Assembly: GCA_002405485.1 (NCBI GenBank)
Contig: DHLW01000171.1
Coordinates: 1-18,326, forward strand
Origin: Phycisphaerales bacterium UBA4658
Lineage (GTDB): Bacteria; Planctomycetota; Phycisphaerae; Phycisphaerales; UBA1924
DNA length: 18,326 nt
Direction of reading: 5' to 3'
Notes under the pieces: generated by a model
Databases searched by the model: none
What the model was told of the DNA's origin: nothing
The model's input: the letters and a program-made list of their open reading frames with translations, nothing else
Translations under genes and position numbers: made by a program
Shown here: positions 14,635-18,326 of the stretch, piece by piece
How positions within the stretch are numbered: position 1 is the stretch's first letter
Layout: each line of letters opens with the position of its first letter

Positions 14635-15799
14635 TCGCGGCGCTGGGCCGCTGGATCGTGCCCCGCACGGGCGAGGCGCGGGTAAGGCGTCGGAGCAGCA
14701 GGCCGCACTCAACGAGCGTCCACGCCGCGAGCAGCGGCACGAGCCACCAGGCCGCGACATCCAATCGCTCCAGGGCACGCTGCACAAGCGCGATGGCGTG
14801 GCCCTTGTACACGCTCTTGATCGCCCCGACGATCGGGTGTGGCCTGAGCAGGGCGCGATAGCCGCCAGCGCGGAGCCACGCCCGACCCTGCTCGCCCTTG
14901 GCCCCGGCCTTGAGGATGAGCTTCTCAAGGGCGAGCGCCTCGTCGGCCTTGCCGGCCAGCCGGAGTTCATCCGCGGATCGCAGCGCGAGCACGCCCGCGT
15001 CTGCGGTCGTGTGCAGGGCCGCGGCCGCGACCTTGCCCTCACGATCGATGAACCGGCCCATCCGGGCGAGATCCCCCGGGCTTCGGGCCAGGCGGATGAG
15101 CCGTGCCGCGACGCCGGGGCTGGAACCGGTCGCGATTCGTGCCACGTCATCGACCATGTTCGTGAGCGCGGCGGTTCGGCCGCTGCGCGCTGCGCCGAGG
15201 ATGAACTCGACGAGCTCGGTCGAGAGTGCGCCCGCGCGCCGTGCGGCCTTGAGCAGGGCAGGAGCCCAGTCCGCCGCCGGTGCAAGGGTGGTCGCGAGTC
15301 CGACGCCCGAGAGCGCGACGATGACCGGGTCTGCCTCACCATCGCGGATCAGGCGTGCGCCCTGGATGATGAGGTCGCGGACGTCGCCCACAACGAGCAT
15401 GTCGGTGGCGACGGCCCCGAGGAGCATCTCCAGGGACATGTTCCCGGGTTCGACGCCGGCTCCGCCGGTGACCGCGCCGATGCCGACATCGCGGAGGCGC
15501 GTGAGCCATGCGGATTGGGCGGCGATGGTGGCCTCGCGTTCGGAGCGCAGACGCGCGGCGCGTTCGGAAGGGGGATCGCGGAGCAGCGCCGCGTCGGCCA
15601 GGAGCAGAGACTCGCCGAAGCGTCCCGCCTCGCGCAAGCGCGTGATCTCGGGGATCGGATCGATGTCGGGGATCGCCGCCAGTTGAAGTCTGGCGAGTCG
15701 TGCGCCGGTGTCGGCCGTCAGTGCAAAGAGCAGCGCGGCGGCGATCATCAGGCGGAGCGCGTTCCACCGCGCTCGCCAGCAACCGATGATCGCCCGCAT
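14606..15799 (-). CDS. Hypothetical membrane protein coupled to DUF4230-like gene
   Basis: I do not recognise this 397-residue product by family. It has an N-terminal hydrophobic segment (about 13-30), a long Ala/Leu-rich, probably helical middle, a conserved-looking G-A-I-K-S-V-Y-K-G-H-A stretch (325-335), and a second hydrophobic segment (about 348-369, W-W-L-V-P-L-L-A-A-W) followed by a basic tail. The middle part would lie outside the cytoplasm if both segments span the membrane. Its ATG (15799-15797) overlaps the TGA of the upstream gene in a TGATG arrangement, so translation is likely coupled and the two products probably work together. A GTG one codon earlier is possible. The 3' end overlaps the convergent dockerin gene by 29 bases. 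Confidence 0.75.
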   Translation of the reverse strand: MRAIIGCWRARWNALRLMIAAALLFALTADTGARLARLQLAAIPDIDPIPEITRLREAGRFGESLLLADAALLRDPPSERAARLRSEREATIAAQSAWLTRLRDVGIGAVTGGAGVEPGNMSLEMLLGAVATDMLVVGDVRDLIIQGARLIRDGEADPVIVALSGVGLATTLAPAADWAPALLKAARRAGALSTELVEFILGAARSGRTAALTNMVDDVARIATGSSPGVAARLIRLARSPGDLARMGRFIDREGKVAAAALHTTADAGVLALRSADELRLAGKADEALALEKLILKAGAKGEQGRAWLRAGGYRALLRPHPIVGAIKSVYKGHAIALVQRALERLDVAAWWLVPLLAAWTLVECGLLLRRLTRASPVRGTIQRPSAAISTHPRTTR

Positions 15800-16470
15800 C
15801 ACGGCGAAGCTCCGCTGGAGGCCTCGCCCGGGGGTGCGTCGGTGCGGAGCTCGCCGGGTACGAACTCCACGTCGACGTCGGCGGTCGTCCCGCTGAGCAG
15901 CCGCACGAGTGCGGCGAGCTGCTCCTGGGTCGTGCGCTGCAGGCGCTGACGATCGTCGAACGAGAGCGTCATGGCGCCGGCTCGCTCGTGCAGACGGACA
16001 CGGGCCAGCCCGAGGTGGTACTCACCCGCAACGTCGCGGAGGCGCAGGCCGGAAACCTTGACCTGCGGCTGCTCGTGCCCGCCGTGGACCTCCGTGGCCA
16101 GTCGCCTTGGCGCAGGGACGCGAATGGTCCAACCGCCGGTGAGCGGGTTGCGACGAAGATCGTCCGAGGAGAGCCCGGCGAGATCGACGCCGTAGTAGAG
16201 CGTGACGGGAGCGCGGACGCTGGCCAGCACGTCGCCTCGCCATGACGCGTCGCCGCTCTCGGTGCCCACGGTGGTGTGGATCTCCACGGTGATGAGCTTG
16301 AGCGTTCGGAGGGTCTGCGCCAGGGCGGGCGCGTCGGGGCTCGCATCCTCCAGCGGTTCCGCGGCCAGGCGCATCGCTTCGATGGTCTGCTGGCGCAGCA
16401 TCAGGGCGAGCCCGGCGAACAGGGCCAGAGCCAGCGCGAACAGAAGGATCCAGAATCGTCGGTTGGACAT
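15799..16470 (-). CDS. DUF4230-like membrane-anchored protein
   Basis: The 223-residue product has one N-terminal membrane anchor (6-25, W-I-L-L-F-A-L-A-L-A-L-F) and a soluble domain. That domain has T-L-R-T-L-K-L-I-T-V-E-I, then V-T-L-Y-Y-G-V-D-L-A-G-L, and W-T-I-R-V-P-A-P-R-R-L. This order (early strand, tyrosine-rich strand with G-V-D-L, then V-P-x-P) resembles DUF4230 proteins, whose function is unknown. The C-terminus is Pro/Ser/Gly-rich. The start at 16470 (M-S-N-R-R-F) is used because the hydrophobic anchor follows at once; an in-frame Met at 16563 adds 31 residues. No strong ribosome-binding site is seen. Its stop overlaps the next gene's start (TGATG), giving a two-gene operon. Confidence 0.72.
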   Translation of the reverse strand: MSNRRFWILLFALALALFAGLALMLRQQTIEAMRLAAEPLEDASPDAPALAQTLRTLKLITVEIHTTVGTESGDASWRGDVLASVRAPVTLYYGVDLAGLSSDDLRRNPLTGGWTIRVPAPRRLATEVHGGHEQPQVKVSGLRLRDVAGEYHLGLARVRLHERAGAMTLSFDDRQRLQRTTQEQLAALVRLLSGTTADVDVEFVPGELRTDAPPGEASSGASP

Positions 16471-16480
16471 GCACCGGGAC

Positions 16481-16569
16481 TGCGAAGTCTGCGATCGGAG
16501 TGGTCCGACCAAGGGGATGTATCGGAGAACCGCGCCAGTGGCCCGCAGACTCCGCATCGACATGTCGAT
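16481..16569. promoter_or_regulatory. Inverted repeats in the DUF4230/methyltransferase divergent region
   Basis: In the 135-base divergent gap, TGCGAAGTCTGCG (16481-16493) and CGCAGACTCCGCA (16544-16556) are inverted copies with one mismatch in 13. At the right edge a perfect 14-base palindrome, ATCGACATGTCGAT (16556-16569), lies 36 bases before the methyltransferase start codon. Either could be an operator; the palindrome is the better candidate. No regulator is identified. Confidence 0.45.
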
Positions 16570-16605
16570 CGGCCGAGATCGAGCGAGTGCGGGCTATCGT
16601 GCCGC

Positions 16606-17223
16606 GTGCCCACCCTGACGCTTCCCGGATGGCTCGCGAACATCCCGCTCCCGGCGGTGCTTTGGCTGGCGTACGCCGTGCCTGCGTACGTGCTTTGGCC
16701 GCTGGTGTTCAGGTTGCGGCACGGGTTCTCGCCCGTGGTGGAGCGTTTTCCGCCGAGGAACATGTACGGGTGGGTGGACGCGGTGTTGGGCGTCACGCTG
16801 GTGGGGTATTCGGTCTGGATCGTGTTCTGGCCGGTGCGATCGCTGGGGCAGGTGGCGCACGATGTCGCTGGTCTGGCCGGGGTTGCGATCGTGGTCGCGG
16901 GATGTGGGCTGCGCGTCTGGGCGGTGGTCGCACTGGGGCGGCACTGGCGGATCGGGCAGGACGATCAGGATTCCCGGGTGGAGTTGGTGCGCGACGGGCC
17001 GTATCGGATCATGCGGCACCCGATCAACTCGGCGCTGGTGCTCGTGGCGATCGGGCAGGGGCTGATGACCGGCCTGGACGCGCGGGCGCTGTTGCTGCTG
17101 GTGATCAGCGTGGGGTATTGGCTGGTGCAGGGGCGCGCGGAGGATCGGCGGTGGCGGCACGCCGCAGCCCGGAGCCGCGACGATGAGTCGGCTCGGGCCG
17201 ATGAGCCGACCGCATCACCCTGA
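16606..17223 (+). CDS. Isoprenylcysteine carboxyl methyltransferase-like (ICMT/PEMT family) membrane protein
   Basis: The 205-residue product is a small multi-spanning membrane protein with hydrophobic segments at about 13-35, 55-76, 87-108 and 141-176. The motif G-P-Y-R-I-M-R-H-P-I-N (131-141), preceded by G-R-H-W-R (111-115), is the SAM-binding signature of the ICMT/phospholipid methyltransferase family, in which G-x-Y-x-x-x-R-H-P is near universal. Members methylate C-terminal prenylcysteine carboxylates in eukaryotes; bacterial substrates are mostly unknown. The start is GTG at 16606: no in-frame ATG lies nearby and the next upstream Met (16276) would run through the divergent DUF4230-like gene. 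TATCGT (16595-16600) lies 5 bases before the GTG, suggesting a leaderless transcript. The C-terminal ~25 residues are charged and variable. Confidence 0.85.
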   Translation: MPTLTLPGWLANIPLPAVLWLAYAVPAYVLWPLVFRLRHGFSPVVERFPPRNMYGWVDAVLGVTLVGYSVWIVFWPVRSLGQVAHDVAGLAGVAIVVAGCGLRVWAVVALGRHWRIGQDDQDSRVELVRDGPYRIMRHPINSALVLVAIGQGLMTGLDARALLLLVISVGYWLVQGRAEDRRWRHAAARSRDDESARADEPTASP

Positions 17224-17287
17224 CGTGTGTGCCGCTCGCTCAGCCCGCCGACTTGGTCTTCGATGGCGGCTGGTCGAGCGCGTCGGC

Positions 17288-18325
17288 TCACGGGTTGGCC
17301 GCGCCGGGAGCCGCACTCGAGGCAAAGTGCGACTCGAGCTTTGCAAGCACCCGAGACCATGCGTGTGTGAAGTACACCCGCGTCTGCACGAACTCGGAAG
17401 CGTGGTCCGGATGGGCCTTGGCAAGCTCGGCGTACCCGAGATTGGTCAGCGTCACCCGGGTCCGGGCAGACGAGACCGGATCCAGCGTGATGACCACGCC
17501 CGTGCGCTTCGTGCGAGCAAAGGTGAACGCAGGAGGCGCGTTCCAGGAGAATGCCAGCATGCGATCCGGAAGCACGGCCTGCACCAGGCATCCCTCGCTG
17601 CCCCGCGTTCCCGCGGGCGGCTCCATGGAGAAGTAGATCTCAAATGGGCCACCCGGCGCAGGCTCGATCCGGGACTCGACACCCAGGAACGCCTTCCACC
17701 CCGCCGACGTCGTGAGCGTCCGGTAGACCTCCGACGCGGGGGCCGCGACGAAGGTCGAGACGACCACCGGTGCAAGCGGGTCCGCGGCGTGCGCCGGGCT
17801 CGTCGGGGCGGCGGCGGCCTTGTCGAACACGGCCTGCAAGCGCTTCAGCGAGTAGGCGTTCCCGGCCTTGAAGAAGTCTCGCATCTTCTGCGACTCCGGA
17901 TGCTCGGTGTATCCAAGCCCGGTCAGGCGGAGGTGCGTCCGCCCGTCGCCCAGATCGGTCAGCGTCGCCACGGACCACGTGCCGCTCCACACGGATTCTG
18001 GGAACGGAAACCCCCTGGGCGGTCGGCTGATGCGAAACGCGAGCATGCGCTCCGGCTCGTACGCGAGGATGGAGTTGTGGATCGTGCCCTCGTCCCCGAG
18101 CGTGCCCTTGGGGTCGTAGTGCGTGCGGATCAGACCCCCCACGCGAAAGTCGATGTCGCAGTGCGCGACGCCGAAAGCCTTGAACCCCTCGGCGGTGGAG
18201 AAGACCTTCCAGAGCTCGCCGGGCGTGGTGTTCACGACGCCCTCGACGACCAGGGGCGAGGTGTCGATCTCCGCTTTCGCCTGAGCGGGGGTCGGCGTGG
18301 TCGGGGAGGGCGGGGAGGGCGGGGG
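17288..18325 (-). CDS. Tandem SRPBCC/AHSA1 domain protein (5' end outside window)
   Basis: The frame is open from the right edge, so the N-terminus is missing. The visible part begins with a Pro/Ser/Thr-rich linker, then I-D-T-S-P-L-V-V-E-G-V-V-N, the first strand of an SRPBCC fold. Taking the GTG at 18235 as the start would cut this strand off. Two homologous AHSA1-like domains follow, each with W/Y-x-x-(F/L)-(S/T)-T-x-x-G-(F/W)-K-A-F, a central G-x-E-G or D-E-G strand, P-(E/D)-R-M-L-A-F, and T-x-L-G-Y-(T/A)-E before the long C-terminal helix. AHSA1 domains bind hydrophobic ligands or act in stress-related roles; the ligand is unknown. The Pro-rich linker after a missing N-terminus suggests an exported protein with a signal peptide beyond the window, but this cannot be seen. 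It converges on the methyltransferase gene 64 bases away. Confidence 0.85.
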   Translation of the reverse strand, partial: PPPSPPSPTTPTPAQAKAEIDTSPLVVEGVVNTTPGELWKVFSTAEGFKAFGVAHCDIDFRVGGLIRTHYDPKGTLGDEGTIHNSILAYEPERMLAFRISRPPRGFPFPESVWSGTWSVATLTDLGDGRTHLRLTGLGYTEHPESQKMRDFFKAGNAYSLKRLQAVFDKAAAAPTSPAHAADPLAPVVVSTFVAAPASEVYRTLTTSAGWKAFLGVESRIEPAPGGPFEIYFSMEPPAGTRGSEGCLVQAVLPDRMLAFSWNAPPAFTFARTKRTGVVITLDPVSSARTRVTLTNLGYAELAKAHPDHASEFVQTRVYFTHAWSRVLAKLESHFASSAAPGAANP

Positions 18326-18326
18326 G

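Noticed and set aside
13879..15342. A 487-codon minus-strand open frame across the end of the large dockerin gene
   Set aside because: It is Arg/Ser-rich and overlaps two better-supported genes in other frames.
17187..17210. GTCGGCTC/GAGCCGAC hairpin near the end of the methyltransferase gene
   Set aside because: It lies inside the coding sequence with an 8-base loop and no T run, so a terminator role is not supported.
18301..18326. G-rich run at the right edge as a possible G-quadruplex
   Set aside because: It encodes the Pro/Ser/Thr-rich linker of the SRPBCC protein on the minus strand, which explains the composition, and it is cut by the window edge.

Overview
The window is GC-rich bacterial chromosome and looks like Planctomycetota, most likely class Phycisphaerae. 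This is inferred from protein features, with no 16S gene present. Two secreted proteins carry the Phycisphaerae-style C-terminal dockerin-like module ending in Gly-Gly-Cys, together with GACC-type cysteine-rich repeats and NDxC-type beta modules. A TPR protein ends in two RNA polymerase alpha-CTD domains, and an intergenic inverted repeat of the GGCGTCCCGCC type lies beside it.

Layout. The left edge holds the 3' end of an hrpA-type RNA helicase gene (+). An Acg-like nitroreductase-fold gene (-) faces it, and is separated by a structured divergent region from a STAS protein gene (+). Next come a DJ-1/PfpI gene (+) and a small BFD-like [2Fe-2S] protein gene (+). An inverted-repeat element and a terminator hairpin follow. 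The minus strand then carries a likely cluster read from right to left: a degenerate HD-GYP protein, a phosphohexomutase of GlmM type, and the TPR/double alpha-CTD protein. Divergent from it are a QueD/PTPS-fold gene and polyphosphate kinase (+), then two secreted GC-type dockerin proteins in tandem (+). A translationally coupled minus-strand pair follows: a DUF4230-like membrane protein and an unrecognised membrane protein. An ICMT/PEMT-like methyltransferase gene (+) and a two-domain SRPBCC/AHSA1 protein gene (-, cut by the right edge) close the window.

How the genes relate. Most are single housekeeping or accessory genes rather than one pathway. The coherent units are the HD-GYP/GlmM/alpha-CTD cluster, the QueD-ppk pair, the two dockerin proteins and the DUF4230 pair. 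The best leads are the GGC-terminal sorting module (possibly tied to C-terminal cysteine chemistry), the alpha-CTD duplication on a TPR scaffold, two enzyme-fold proteins lacking key catalytic residues, a promoter-like motif shared by two distant genes, and several well-formed inverted repeats in divergent promoter regions.

No rRNA, tRNA, CRISPR array, transposase or phage gene was seen. No gap between genes exceeds about 225 bases; the longest (2058-2280) is described as a feature.
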